From Verrucomicrobiota bacterium (GTDB lineage Bacteria > Verrucomicrobiota > Kiritimatiellia > RFP12 > UBA1067): a DNA stretch of 34,309 bases. Below, piece by piece: positions 9,229-18,340 of the stretch; within the stretch, counting starts at the first letter, position 1, and the number at the start of each line of letters is the position of its first letter. The notes under the pieces were generated by a model, which searched no databases, had not been told where the DNA came from, and worked only from the letters and a program-made list of their open reading frames with translations. Both the position numbers and the translations under genes were made by a program. The DNA lies in NCBI GenBank assembly GCA_016280825.1, contig JAEEHL010000004.1:1-34309 (forward strand). Direction: 5' to 3'.

Positions 9229-10358
9229 TCGACCTCCCTCTTCGGCCTAGACGGGAACACCACTCCGTCCTGGCGCTTCTCCTCGCAGCAGTAGAGCCAC
9301 ATCGACTTCACACCGCCCGATTCCTTCGGCATCCCGAACTCGCCGCCGAACTTGAGGACGAAAAGGTCCGTCTCGGCCATAAGCGAGCAGCTCTTCACGC
9401 CGTCGCCAAGGTCCTCTACCTTCACCTCGCCCGAAAACGTGGCGCCGCACTTCGCCGCAATCTCGGCAAAGCGCCCAAGCGCGAACTCCTCGACGTTCTC
9501 CACGGCGCCGTCGAAAGCCCCCTCGCCTTCGCAGACATACGGTCCCTCGCCCGCCTGCGACCATGCCGCGCCGTCGAAGAGCGGCAGCGAGCGCTCCTTC
9601 GCCTTTGCCATCACGGTCTCGTGGTTCTTCGCCATGGCCTCGGCGTTCTCCTTCGTCCAGACGGCCATCTTGCGCGCATAGCGGTCGTCGGCGAGGATTT
9701 CCTTCTGCTCGTCCACGGGAACCCATGCAAGCGACGGGTCGACGAGCTTGTCCCTCACGGAGAGCATCGCCGTCCAGCGGCCGTCGGCGCGCTGCCCGAC
9801 GGCGCAGATGACGACGTACCTGAGGTATTCGGCAACCCACGAGCCGGCGAAGTCGTAGATCTTGAGGGGGTTGCACTTCGCCGCGAACTCCGCCTTCATG
9901 CGCCTGGAGGCGTCCATCGCCACGGCCTCGGAGTCGACATAGACCGAGAAGAACGACTCGCCGACGCGGTAAAGCCTTGCATCCACGTCGAAATGGAGTA
10001 TTGCGCCGGCATATCCCTTGAACCCAAGCGCCTCCGACTCTCTCACGTAGGTGTCGAACCACGGCTCGACGTCGCGGCGCGAATAGCCTTCGGGCATTCT
10101 GTCAAGCGCTTCGCCTGGCGCAATCAGCTTCATCTCCGCGACAAGTGCCTTCTCGCGGTCTCCCACAGGGTAGTCACGCTCGTTCGTCATAAGGGCGCGC
10201 GCGGGCAGCCAGTTCGTCGCCGAGCCGAGGGCGAAATACATCTTCTCGTCGTTGTCGAGGTCTGACCCCTTGTAGCCGAAACGACGGCCCTCGCGATCGC
10301 CGCAGCCGGCGAGAACGAGCACTGTGGCGAACAATGCGCCAAAACCAATCCCCTTCAT
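9225..10358 (-). CDS. Putative lipoprotein of unknown function
   Basis: MKGIGFGALFATVLVLAGCGDREG: signal peptide with lipobox LAGC. Start trimmed to ATG 10358, preceded by AGGGGAGG. Confidence 0.75.
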   Translation of the reverse strand: MKGIGFGALFATVLVLAGCGDREGRRFGYKGSDLDNDEKMYFALGSATNWLPARALMTNERDYPVGDREKALVAEMKLIAPGEALDRMPEGYSRRDVEPWFDTYVRESEALGFKGYAGAILHFDVDARLYRVGESFFSVYVDSEAVAMDASRRMKAEFAAKCNPLKIYDFAGSWVAEYLRYVVICAVGQRADGRWTAMLSVRDKLVDPSLAWVPVDEQKEILADDRYARKMAVWTKENAEAMAKNHETVMAKAKERSLPLFDGAAWSQAGEGPYVCEGEGAFDGAVENVEEFALGRFAEIAAKCGATFSGEVKVEDLGDGVKSCSLMAETDLFVLKFGGEFGMPKESGGVKSMWLYCCEEKRQDGVVFPSRPKREVE

Positions 10359-10396
10359 GGCGAGACCTCCCCTTGAATGCTTTTCCACTATTGGGA

Positions 10397-10425
10397 ATTA
10401 TACCAAAAAAGCGCGGACAAATCAA
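10397..10425 (-). promoter_or_regulatory. Sigma70-like promoter (TTGATT-17-TATAAT) for lipoprotein-kdsA-lpt operon
   Basis: Reverse strand reads TTGATT TGTCCGCGCTTTTTTGG TATAAT between the hybrid kinase stop and the lipoprotein start; exact 17-nt spacer. Confidence 0.65.
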
Positions 10426-12551
10426 ACTTGCAGCAAGTTGCGACGCAATTCCTCAAGCGTGTAGGGCTTGGCGAGGAATCTGTCGTACTTGACATCTGCG
10501 AAAATCTTCCTGACGTGCTCTTCGGCGCTCCCGCTGGAGACGACAATCGGCACCCCCGGCGCAGACGCGCGGAGACTCGCGGCAAGGCGCACCGTGTCCA
10601 TTCCGCCGAGGTTGACGTCAAGGAGTATGGCCCTGAGGGCGCTTGCGCGGCGGCGCGCCACGGCAAGGGCGGCGGAGGCGCAGTCCGCAGTGTGCGCTGA
10701 AAGCCCCATCAGTTTCAGGAGCATCGAGGTGGAACGCAGCACCAGTCGGTCGTCGTCAACCACGAGAACCTCCCCTCCGGACGCGCGGGCGGCTGCGTTT
10801 TCAGACTTCTGGCTCTCCACATCCGCGACGGCGGCGGGCGAGGACGACTCCGGCAGGTAGATCTCGAAGCGAGTGCCCTTGTTCACTACGCTCTTCACCC
10901 TTATTCCGCCTCCGTGCGCCTCGACGATCGTCCGGACTATGGCAAGCCCAAGCCCCCTCCCAACCGCCTTCGACGACACAAATGGGTCGAAGAGCCGCTT
11001 GACCATCGCCGGCGGTATGCCAGGCCCGTCATCCTCGATCGCGATGAGAATCCCAACGCCTGGCAGAAGCGGGGCCGTCGAGGAGAAGGCGATCGACTCG
11101 CGCGGGGTCATCGAGAACCTCGACACGCTGACGTCGATGTGTCCGGGCCTCCCGGACATCGCCTCCGCGGAGTTCTTTATTATGTTGAACGGCACCTTCC
11201 AGAACTGGTGGAGGTCCACGTCTACCGGCGGAAGGTCAGCATCGCAATGGTAGTTGAGCGCGATGTTGCGCCCCACCGCCCCGTTCGCGAGGAGCTTCAC
11301 GTCGTCCAGCACCAGGACGGGGCTCACCTTCAGAAGAGTCATCCTGCTGTCGCCCGCGAACGTGGAAAGCTCGCTCATCATCGAGGAACCGCGCCTCACC
11401 GCGTCGCGTATCGTGTCGAGCGCGTTCTTAGAGTCGCCGGAAGGGTCTGCCTCGGCCGACTCCGCCGCCGAAAGGACGACGGAGAGGACGTTGTTCATGT
11501 CGTGCGATATGCCTGCAGCGAGAAGCGTAAGCGACTCGCGCTTCCGGGAGTCCTGCGCGCGCTCCTCGGCGGCAAGGCGCAGGCGGTGCTCCTCGAACTC
11601 GACCGTGACGTCCCTGGCTATCGCGAGGACGAAGTGCTCATCCATCTTCGTAAGCCGCACCTCGAAGTGCCTGTTCCTCTGCCCCCCGCTGCCCGTCGCC
11701 ACCACAATCCTCAGACGGCCGATTTCGCCTGTCGACGCCGTCTTCTCGAACTCTGCATTGAACCGCTCCACCTGGGCCGTGCCGAACACGCTCTCGCTCG
11801 GTCCCTCTCCGACGGCAAGCCCGGGCATTGGGTCCACGCCCTCGGCCTCCTTCGATATCGAGACAAGCTTCCCGGCGCGGTCGAAGATCGCAAGCGAGTC
11901 GGGAAGGCCGCGAATGAGCGCGTGGTGGCGCGCCTCCATCTGCGCGACGGCAAGGGATCGCCGGGATATCGTCTCGAGCATCCTGTTCACCGAGACGGCA
12001 AGCTGGGCGAATTCGTCCTTGCCCTTCCACTCGAGGCGCGGGCAGTCTGTGTCGGCGTTGTGCTCGCCTATCTCGGCCAGGGCCTTCGTCATCCTGGTAA
12101 GGGGATTGAGGAGAACCTTCCCCTGGCATAGGAAGGCGATGAGCACGAAGACCATGCCGCCGATGGCGATGAACATCACGAGCCTCTCGAACGCCATCTT
12201 CGCAGCGCGGGCGGGAATCGTCTTTGGCGCATGCCTGCGGTCGATCAGCCAGTGCCCTCCGGAATAGAACTCGAGCGCGCCGTTCACCATCGGCACGATG
12301 GAAAACTCGAACGGCTCCTGGCGTTCCGCGATCCGCACCACCGGCGTATGGCTTTCCTCCGAGTCGTGAATCAGCCTTACGAGAACTATGCGGCCGCCGA
12401 TGTAAAAGATGACAAGCGCCGCAATGAGCAGGAACGCGGTAAAAAGCGAATACCTCGTCCGTATCGAACTCAACGACTGGGAAAGGGCGGCGCGCCATCC
12501 GCCGCGCCTGCCGTCCGCCGTGTCTCCGCCCCCTAGAATGCTAGTTTCCAT
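10422..12551 (-). CDS. Hybrid sensor histidine kinase (2 TM, HAMP, PAS-like, HisKA, HATPase, C-terminal receiver)
   Basis: H-box LLAAGISHDMNNVLSVVL; N-box FNIIKNSAEAM; DDGPGIPPAMVKRLFDPFVSSK; GRGLGLAIVRTIVEAHGGGI; receiver VLVVDDDR...ILLDVNLGG...AKPYTLEEL. Confidence 0.9.
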   Translation of the reverse strand: METSILGGGDTADGRRGGWRAALSQSLSSIRTRYSLFTAFLLIAALVIFYIGGRIVLVRLIHDSEESHTPVVRIAERQEPFEFSIVPMVNGALEFYSGGHWLIDRRHAPKTIPARAAKMAFERLVMFIAIGGMVFVLIAFLCQGKVLLNPLTRMTKALAEIGEHNADTDCPRLEWKGKDEFAQLAVSVNRMLETISRRSLAVAQMEARHHALIRGLPDSLAIFDRAGKLVSISKEAEGVDPMPGLAVGEGPSESVFGTAQVERFNAEFEKTASTGEIGRLRIVVATGSGGQRNRHFEVRLTKMDEHFVLAIARDVTVEFEEHRLRLAAEERAQDSRKRESLTLLAAGISHDMNNVLSVVLSAAESAEADPSGDSKNALDTIRDAVRRGSSMMSELSTFAGDSRMTLLKVSPVLVLDDVKLLANGAVGRNIALNYHCDADLPPVDVDLHQFWKVPFNIIKNSAEAMSGRPGHIDVSVSRFSMTPRESIAFSSTAPLLPGVGILIAIEDDGPGIPPAMVKRLFDPFVSSKAVGRGLGLAIVRTIVEAHGGGIRVKSVVNKGTRFEIYLPESSSPAAVADVESQKSENAAARASGGEVLVVDDDRLVLRSTSMLLKLMGLSAHTADCASAALAVARRRASALRAILLDVNLGGMDTVRLAASLRASAPGVPIVVSSGSAEEHVRKIFADVKYDRFLAKPYTLEELRRNLLQV

Positions 12552-12867
12552 CCTCTCCCCTTCCAACCTTTAAAAGAAGCGCCGCCAGAAGCACGGCCGC
12601 TAGAAAGACGGGCGCCCACACGTCTGAGTGCCGCGCAGGTGCCGCAGGCGCGCTTTCCGCTGTGTGCCCCACGTCCTCCACGAGCTCGCCGCCCCTGGTC
12701 CAGCGCTCGCCTTCCGAGGCTGCAATCGCAAGCTCGCCCTCCCGCTCCCGCTCGGACAGAAGCGAAATCCCCTCCATGCGCCGGGCCTCCCGCCTGCGCC
12801 TGAGCTCGCCCTGTTGCTCCCGTTTCTGGGCCTCCGCCATCGACGGCGAGATGGTGGGGTCAAACAC
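12541..12867 (-). CDS. Small hypothetical protein: charged coiled-coil region plus C-terminal transmembrane helix
   Basis: Likely GTG start (12867) overlapping the 3' end of the PilX-like gene; RBS-like GGCGGAG; C-term VWAPVFLAAVLLAALLLKVGRGEDGN. Confidence 0.6.
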   Translation of the reverse strand: MFDPTISPSMAEAQKREQQGELRRRREARRMEGISLLSEREREGELAIAASEGERWTRGGELVEDVGHTAESAPAAPARHSDVWAPVFLAAVLLAALLLKVGRGEDGN

Positions 12868-15205
12868 CTCCGCCCCCCGTGGCGAAGTTCGGGTTCCACG
12901 TCGGCGGCACGAGCTGCCAGATGAGCGTGCGCGGCTTGCCCGAGCCGACGGGGAGGCTGAGCTTGTCGTTGCCTACGCCCTCCGAGCCGCTTTCCTTCAG
13001 CCGCATGTCCCAGTTGAAGATGAGCTTGCCGAGGCCGGAGACGCCCACAAGCGCCTCGTCGCGGCAGATCAGCGAGCCGTTCAACGTGAAGTTCGCGCCG
13101 CTCCGCCCCACCTGCCCGAACGTGCCGTGATTGTCGTATATTACGGCGTTGAGCCGCGCCACGCCCGCGCCGGTGCCGGAACCGAAGACGTAGCTGTTGC
13201 CGTTCTGCGCCACCGCGTTCAGCACCCAGTCGCCGCAGAGGGTGTCGTAGTAGCGCGCGCCTAGGTTGTAGTACGAGGAGGGCTTCGAGACGCTGCGCGA
13301 CATGTAGCTGTTCACGCCGGAAGCGTGCGCCGTCGTGCTGTTGCCGATCACCTCGTAGGCCGTGCACTTCGTGACGCGCCTCGTGGAGGTCGAAGACGTC
13401 ACCTGCTCCGTGTAGAGGTTGTTCATCGTCTCCGCGGTGAGGTTCCGCGTTCCGGTATAGGGGTTGTCCAGCGGCTTCAGCACCGGGGTGGAATAGGACG
13501 CCGAGCTGTACGAGGTCGACTGCACGACGCCGTTCCTCAGGGTCTCGGTCTTGGTCCACGTCACGGGAACCGCGTATGCGCAGTCGTAGTGCTTGGGCAG
13601 TTCGGCCTGGTTCAGGGTCTGCGCCGTGTAGTTGCTGTTGAACTTGTACTGGGAGGAGGGGTATCCTATCGACGTGTCGTTGTCGTCGCAGTAGTACGCC
13701 CTCGTGTAGTCGCTCGACTGGTCGATGTACGACTCGATCGAGCTTTTCCACGAGGAGCTCGTGCAGTTGCCGACGACGACGCACCCCTTCGCCATGAGGG
13801 AGACGAGGTCCTTCGACTTGTTCGACTCCGCCGTCGCCTCGGGGTTCGTGTCCGGGTGGTTCCAGTTGGGCGGGTTCACGTACACAATGTCGCCGACGAC
13901 ATGGATGTTCCGCCCCGAGTAGATCGTGCCCTGCCCCTTCACATAGCCCATTATTATGACGTCGGAGGCGACGATGACCGGCCCGTCTATCTCGATCGGG
14001 TCGGAGGCCGTGCCGACGAGGACAAGCGCCCCCTGGTCGCCGTTCGCAGCGTTGCCCGAAGGACCTGCCGCCGCGCTCTTGATCATCTCGTTCGCAGTCT
14101 GGGTGTTCACGTCGTCGTCGGCAGTGTAGTTGCAGACGGTGATCGTCTTCTTCGCTCCCGCCACAAGCGCTCCCGTCGCGGGGTTGACCGTCATCTCGCG
14201 GTACTTCAGGGTCGAGGTCGCAGGTCCGCCGTCTTCCCTCAGCGCCTCGGCGTACTCGCGGTAGTCGGAAAGGTCGGATATGAACGGCATCGGCAGCGGG
14301 TCGGCCTCCTCGTGGAGGTACTTGTGCGCGGCATTGGAGGCGCTCGAGAGCGCGGACGAGTTCAGCGTCAGCGTGGAAGACGGCGCATTGAACCCGCCGT
14401 CCCACAAAGGCGCGTTCGCGCCGGAATAGGTCGGCGACGTCGGGCGCGCGGAATTGCCGGCGTTCGACCAGTAGTAGTCGCGCGCCCATATCGACGGGTA
14501 CACCGAGCTGTAGCCGGAGCGTATGTAGGAAAGGAGGATCTCGCCGTCAGCCCCGACCTCCGCGTTTGGGGCTGCCCATATCTCGCCGTTCACGATGGAG
14601 CCCGCTATCGACATGTCGCCGTTCGCCCGCATGTCGCCGTTGATGATGATCGACGTTCCGTTCATCCAGCCGAAGTTGTTCACGAAATACGCATACTCGA
14701 AGACCTGCGAGCGGCTCGGGTTCGGATCGACGATCCTTGCCATCTCGGCGATCGTCACGTTCTCCCCTCCGCTCTCGGCCGTCGCGACGAGCACGATGGA
14801 CCCAGGGCCGTGTCCCCACGTAGTCTTCGCGGCATGGAGATAGACCGCGCAACCGTTGTAGTTCGTGACTGCCGGGCGGGTGGCTACGCACCCTCCCTTC
14901 CCGACCGAGACGAGCGAACGCGAGCTCGTCACCTCCTCGAACCACGGGAGCGCGTCGGCGCAGTTTATGCCGACGTGCACGTCGCGCTTGCACATGTAGA
15001 GGCTGAACTGGCGCTTGATCTCGCCCTTGTACATCTCGATGACCGACTGCGCCGCGCCGGCAAGACGCGCCCTTGTGACGACGGCGGCGGCGTACCGCGA
15101 CGCCATCATCGCGTGCGTGAAAACTGCCATGAGCACTATCCCCGCGCATGCGAGAAGCACGAGCGCGACGGCCAGGGCGTAGCCCTCTCTGCAGTGCGTC
15201 TTCAT
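12860..15205 (-). CDS. Large PilX/GspK-like minor pilin-type protein with beta-solenoid-like ectodomain
   Basis: MKTHCREG^YALAVALVLLACAGIVLMAVFTHAMMASRYA: type III signal-like N-terminus without Glu5, typical of GspK/PilX. ATG at 15205 overlaps the upstream TGA at 15202. Ectodomain contains short-period GDM/GSI/GEI repeats and AVIYDN...FTLNGSLICRDEALV...LIFNWDMRLKE. Confidence 0.8.
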   Translation of the reverse strand: MKTHCREGYALAVALVLLACAGIVLMAVFTHAMMASRYAAAVVTRARLAGAAQSVIEMYKGEIKRQFSLYMCKRDVHVGINCADALPWFEEVTSSRSLVSVGKGGCVATRPAVTNYNGCAVYLHAAKTTWGHGPGSIVLVATAESGGENVTIAEMARIVDPNPSRSQVFEYAYFVNNFGWMNGTSIIINGDMRANGDMSIAGSIVNGEIWAAPNAEVGADGEILLSYIRSGYSSVYPSIWARDYYWSNAGNSARPTSPTYSGANAPLWDGGFNAPSSTLTLNSSALSSASNAAHKYLHEEADPLPMPFISDLSDYREYAEALREDGGPATSTLKYREMTVNPATGALVAGAKKTITVCNYTADDDVNTQTANEMIKSAAAGPSGNAANGDQGALVLVGTASDPIEIDGPVIVASDVIIMGYVKGQGTIYSGRNIHVVGDIVYVNPPNWNHPDTNPEATAESNKSKDLVSLMAKGCVVVGNCTSSSWKSSIESYIDQSSDYTRAYYCDDNDTSIGYPSSQYKFNSNYTAQTLNQAELPKHYDCAYAVPVTWTKTETLRNGVVQSTSYSSASYSTPVLKPLDNPYTGTRNLTAETMNNLYTEQVTSSTSTRRVTKCTAYEVIGNSTTAHASGVNSYMSRSVSKPSSYYNLGARYYDTLCGDWVLNAVAQNGNSYVFGSGTGAGVARLNAVIYDNHGTFGQVGRSGANFTLNGSLICRDEALVGVSGLGKLIFNWDMRLKESGSEGVGNDKLSLPVGSGKPRTLIWQLVPPTWNPNFATGGGGV

Positions 15206-15729
15206 AGCGGTATCCCCGTTGGCGGGAAGGCGGGCAGGGTGTTCGTCACCGCCACAGTCGCGCCATTCTTCGACATTTCCACCCTGAACTCGAGCCCGTC
15301 CGTCCCGCTCGCGCCGGCGAAGGAATCCCAATCGCCGTCGAGACGGGTCGGCGTGAGCCACGAATACGTCGAGGGCACGTTGTCCACAACCACCTTGCCG
15401 TCGTTCCACATGAGGCGGCGCGTCACGCCGACCACGTCGAACGACGAATTCGCGAAGCAGAACCCGCTAAGGCCCATTGCCACGCTGTCGACGTAGGCCA
15501 CCTCGAGCGACGCCGCGCCGGGCGCGTAGACCTCCGGGTCGGGGGTGAGCCTGTGGTAGAGCCTCTCCCGCATCTCGTGCGCCGCCAGGGCGAGGTCGCA
15601 CTGCGCGTACGAAGCGGATATGAGGCGCCTAAGGCCGAGGACGACGAAGAATATCTGCGCCATGACCACCACCGTGACGGCGGAGGCCACCACGAGCTCG
15701 ACGAGCGTATATCCGCCGCGACCTCTCAT
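15202..15729 (-). CDS. PilW/GspJ-like minor prepilin
   Basis: MRGRGG^YTLVELVVASAVTVVVMAQIFFVVLG: prepilin peptidase site and N-terminal helix; ATGA overlap with the upstream gene. Confidence 0.85.
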   Translation of the reverse strand: MRGRGGYTLVELVVASAVTVVVMAQIFFVVLGLRRLISASYAQCDLALAAHEMRERLYHRLTPDPEVYAPGAASLEVAYVDSVAMGLSGFCFANSSFDVVGVTRRLMWNDGKVVVDNVPSTYSWLTPTRLDGDWDSFAGASGTDGLEFRVEMSKNGATVAVTNTLPAFPPTGIPL

Positions 15730-16058
15730 TCGCCCCTTTCCATGCCTGCGCACCTGAAGTACACTATCGACGTTCCCTCCCCCTCGATCGGGACGGATAT
15801 CCTGTAGCCTTGCCCTGAAAGGTCTTCCGAAACCCGCGAGTCCGAAGACGCGGCAAGGGCCGAAAGCTCCGAAATCGACAGGTTGAAGAGCGTCCACGCC
15901 TCGTCGGCGGCCCTGTCCGACGCGGCGATTCTCGCGGCGCTGTCGGCGGCCACTCTCGCTGCGACGCCCGCGCCGAAGAAAAGCGCAATCGACACGACGG
16001 ACGCAAGGGCGCCCGCCACCACGCACTCCACTAGCGTGAACGCTCCTCTCCCCTTCAA
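15726..16058 (-). CDS. Minor prepilin (GspI/PilV-like), probable TTG start
   Basis: (TTG)KGRGA^FTLVECVVAGALASVVSIALFFGAG; TTG at 16056-16058 overlaps the upstream TGA at 16055-16057. Confidence 0.75.
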   Translation of the reverse strand: MKGRGAFTLVECVVAGALASVVSIALFFGAGVAARVAADSAARIAASDRAADEAWTLFNLSISELSALAASSDSRVSEDLSGQGYRISVPIEGEGTSIVYFRCAGMERGE

Positions 16059-16858
16059 GCCCCCTCCTTTCCGCCCTCGCCGCTCTCCGCGGCAACAAGG
16101 GTCTCCACGGCCTTTTCGATCTTCGACGGCTCCGCGAGGAAGAACCTCGCCTTCAGCCCGAGCGCGGCGGTTACCGCCCTGTGCAGTAGCGAGTCGTTCG
16201 GCGAAAGGTGGGCGACAAGCGCGACGTCGCCGATGCGCGCAAACGCCACCACGCCGCGGAGGGCCATGAGTTTCGCGGGGAGGCGCGGCGCCGCAAGGAG
16301 AAGCGGGGCGAAGGCGTCCACCGGCACCGGCGGTTCGCCATACTCGTCCGAAAGCCTCGCAAGCGCAGCCTCGCATGCCTCGGAGGAATCCTTCTCCATT
16401 AAATAGAGCGCGGAAACGAGGCCCTGCTCGCCCGGCTGGAGCGCCCTGATGCGCCCGGCAAGGTCATTTTCGCCGAGCTTCTCGGCAAGGGCGGCCTCGC
16501 TCTCCACGGCGGAGGCGAATTCGTCGGCCCGCGCGGGCGGCGCCTCCTCCGCCTTCAGCTCCGGCATCGGCGCGATGCTGGCGCGGACCTTGAGGGCCAT
16601 GGCCTGCGCCTCGTGCGAACCGCACTCCTCGAGGCGCGGCAGAAGCGCCTCCGCCGACTTGAGGTCACCCTCCTTCACGAGCACGCGCGCAAGCTCGGAA
16701 AGAGCAGCCTCGGCCTTCAGCGTCTCGCCCATCTGCGGATACGCGACGGCAAGGAACTCCAGGGTGGTGCGGTCGTCCGGCATCACCTTGAGCATTTTCT
16801 CGAAATACTCCACGCCTTCCTTCAGGCGCGCGTCGAATTTCTGCATCTCTTCAGCCAT
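16055..16858 (-). CDS. TPR-like helical repeat protein in pilus operon
   Basis: MAEEMQKFDARLKEGVEYFEKMLKVMPDDRTTLEFLAVAYPQMGETLKAEAALSELARVLVKEGDLKSAEALLPRL: TPR-type spacing. Confidence 0.65.
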   Translation of the reverse strand: MAEEMQKFDARLKEGVEYFEKMLKVMPDDRTTLEFLAVAYPQMGETLKAEAALSELARVLVKEGDLKSAEALLPRLEECGSHEAQAMALKVRASIAPMPELKAEEAPPARADEFASAVESEAALAEKLGENDLAGRIRALQPGEQGLVSALYLMEKDSSEACEAALARLSDEYGEPPVPVDAFAPLLLAAPRLPAKLMALRGVVAFARIGDVALVAHLSPNDSLLHRAVTAALGLKARFFLAEPSKIEKAVETLVAAESGEGGKEGA

Positions 16859-17225
16859 TTGCAAGCTTGTCCCATGAGAATCTTGGCGGCGCCTTCTCGC
16901 GCCACTCCTTGAGCGAAATCATCTCCCCGGCCCTCTCATTGGCGGAAAGGTACGCCTCGCGCGCGTATTCGCGCTTCTCCTTCATCTCCGCGAGAAGCGA
17001 GCGTATCTCCATCGCCGCGTCGTAGCAGATGTCCAGGACTTCCTTCTGCGTCTCGGCATCGCAGCCCATCCTCAGGAGCTCGATCGACGAGAGAAGAACC
17101 GTCGCCGGCTGCCCGAACGCATGGCAGAAGCCGGCGAGCGAGTCCATCACCGTCCTCGACCGCTCCGCCTGCAGCTCCGCGAGCGCAAGCCTGCGCAGAA
17201 GTTCGTCTCTCTCGTCCTTTTCCAT
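16851..17225 (-). CDS. Stand-alone histidine-kinase DHp-like protein, no ATPase domain
   Basis: SLAGFCHAFGQPATVLLSSIELLRMG resembles a HisKA H-box (x-x-H-[ED/AF]-x-x-x-P-L/A-T-V-L); 124 aa only. Confidence 0.6.
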   Translation of the reverse strand: MEKDERDELLRRLALAELQAERSRTVMDSLAGFCHAFGQPATVLLSSIELLRMGCDAETQKEVLDICYDAAMEIRSLLAEMKEKREYAREAYLSANERAGEMISLKEWREKAPPRFSWDKLANG

Positions 17226-17253
17226 CTCCTTGACTGCCTTTCCTCCTCTCCCG

Positions 17254-18324
17254 TCAGTGGGCAAGGCCGCCCATGTTGAATATCGGCAGGAACATCGCCA
17301 CGACGATCGTGCCTATTATGCTGCCGAGAAACACCATCATGAAGGGCTCCATGAGCGCCGTCAGCGTGGAAAGCAGCGTCTCCACCTCCTCGTCGTACGT
17401 GTCGGCGACGGAATCGAGCATCTCCTCGAGCCTGCCGGCCTTCTCGCCCGCCGCGATCATTCGTATCATCATGATCGGCATGTAGGGCTTGCCCGTGAGG
17501 GCGGTGTTGAGCTGGTTGCCCTGCTCCACCTCCTTGCGGGCGAGCATCACCGACTTCTCCAGGACGCGGTTGCCCATCGAACCGGCGACGACCTCAAGCG
17601 ACTTCAAAATCGGCACGCCGCTCCCCATCATCTGCGCCAGAAGCCGCGCGAAGCGGGCGACGGCCGCCTTGTGGCCGAGGTTGCCGAAGACGGGGAGCTT
17701 CAACTTGAACTCGTCGAACCTGTACCTCCCGGACTTCGTGGACTTCCACTTCGTGAAAAGCGTCACGAACGCGGCAATGCCGCCAAGTATGTACATCCAG
17801 TTGCGCTTCACGCCGTCGGAAAGGTCCACCAGCGCCTGCGTAAGGCCGGGGAGGGGCTTCCCCGAGCCGGAGAACATCTCCGCGAAGACGGGCACGACGA
17901 ACTGGATGAGGCCCGCGCAGAGGAGGACCGATATGGAGATGACCACGGTCGGGTAGGTCATCGCGCTCTTCACCTTGCGCTTCAGGCGCGAGGAGCTTGC
18001 GAGAATGCCGGCAAGACGCTTCAAGATCGCCGCGAACTGACCGGACTGCTCGCCTGCGACGGCCATGTTCACGTACATCTCGTCGAAGATCTTTGGATAG
18101 CGCGAAAGCCCCTTCGAAATCGGGTCGCCGCCCTCGATCGTGTCGAGAAGGTCCTTCAGCACCTTCTTGAACTCGGGGTTCTCGGCCTGCTCCTCCAGGG
18201 TCTGCATCGTCGTCAATATCGACATCCCGGCGCCGGTCATCGACGCGAGCTGCTTCGTGAACGGAACGAGATCGCGGTTCACGATCCGCTTGACACCATG
18301 CACTCTGACTTTCCTCTCTGCCAT
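17254..18324 (-). CDS. pilC: Type IV pilus/type II secretion inner membrane platform protein
   Basis: GspF-family: FTKQLASMTGAGMSILTTMQTLEEQ, QMMGSGVPILKSLEVVAGSMGN, MPIMMIRMIAAGEKAGRLEEML. Confidence 0.93.
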   Translation of the reverse strand: MAERKVRVHGVKRIVNRDLVPFTKQLASMTGAGMSILTTMQTLEEQAENPEFKKVLKDLLDTIEGGDPISKGLSRYPKIFDEMYVNMAVAGEQSGQFAAILKRLAGILASSSRLKRKVKSAMTYPTVVISISVLLCAGLIQFVVPVFAEMFSGSGKPLPGLTQALVDLSDGVKRNWMYILGGIAAFVTLFTKWKSTKSGRYRFDEFKLKLPVFGNLGHKAAVARFARLLAQMMGSGVPILKSLEVVAGSMGNRVLEKSVMLARKEVEQGNQLNTALTGKPYMPIMMIRMIAAGEKAGRLEEMLDSVADTYDEEVETLLSTLTALMEPFMMVFLGSIIGTIVVAMFLPIFNMGGLAH

Positions 18325-18340
18325 CTCTTTTCCCCGGAAA

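Noticed and set aside
12600-14489. 629-aa minus-strand ORF in an alternative frame of the PilX-like gene
   Set aside because: Overlaps the pilin-like gene completely; Arg-rich frame-shadow composition with no domain signature.
13325-15496. 723-aa plus-strand ORF antisense to the PilX-like gene
   Set aside because: Arg/Val-rich shadow of a GC-biased gene; no motif, no RBS-supported start.
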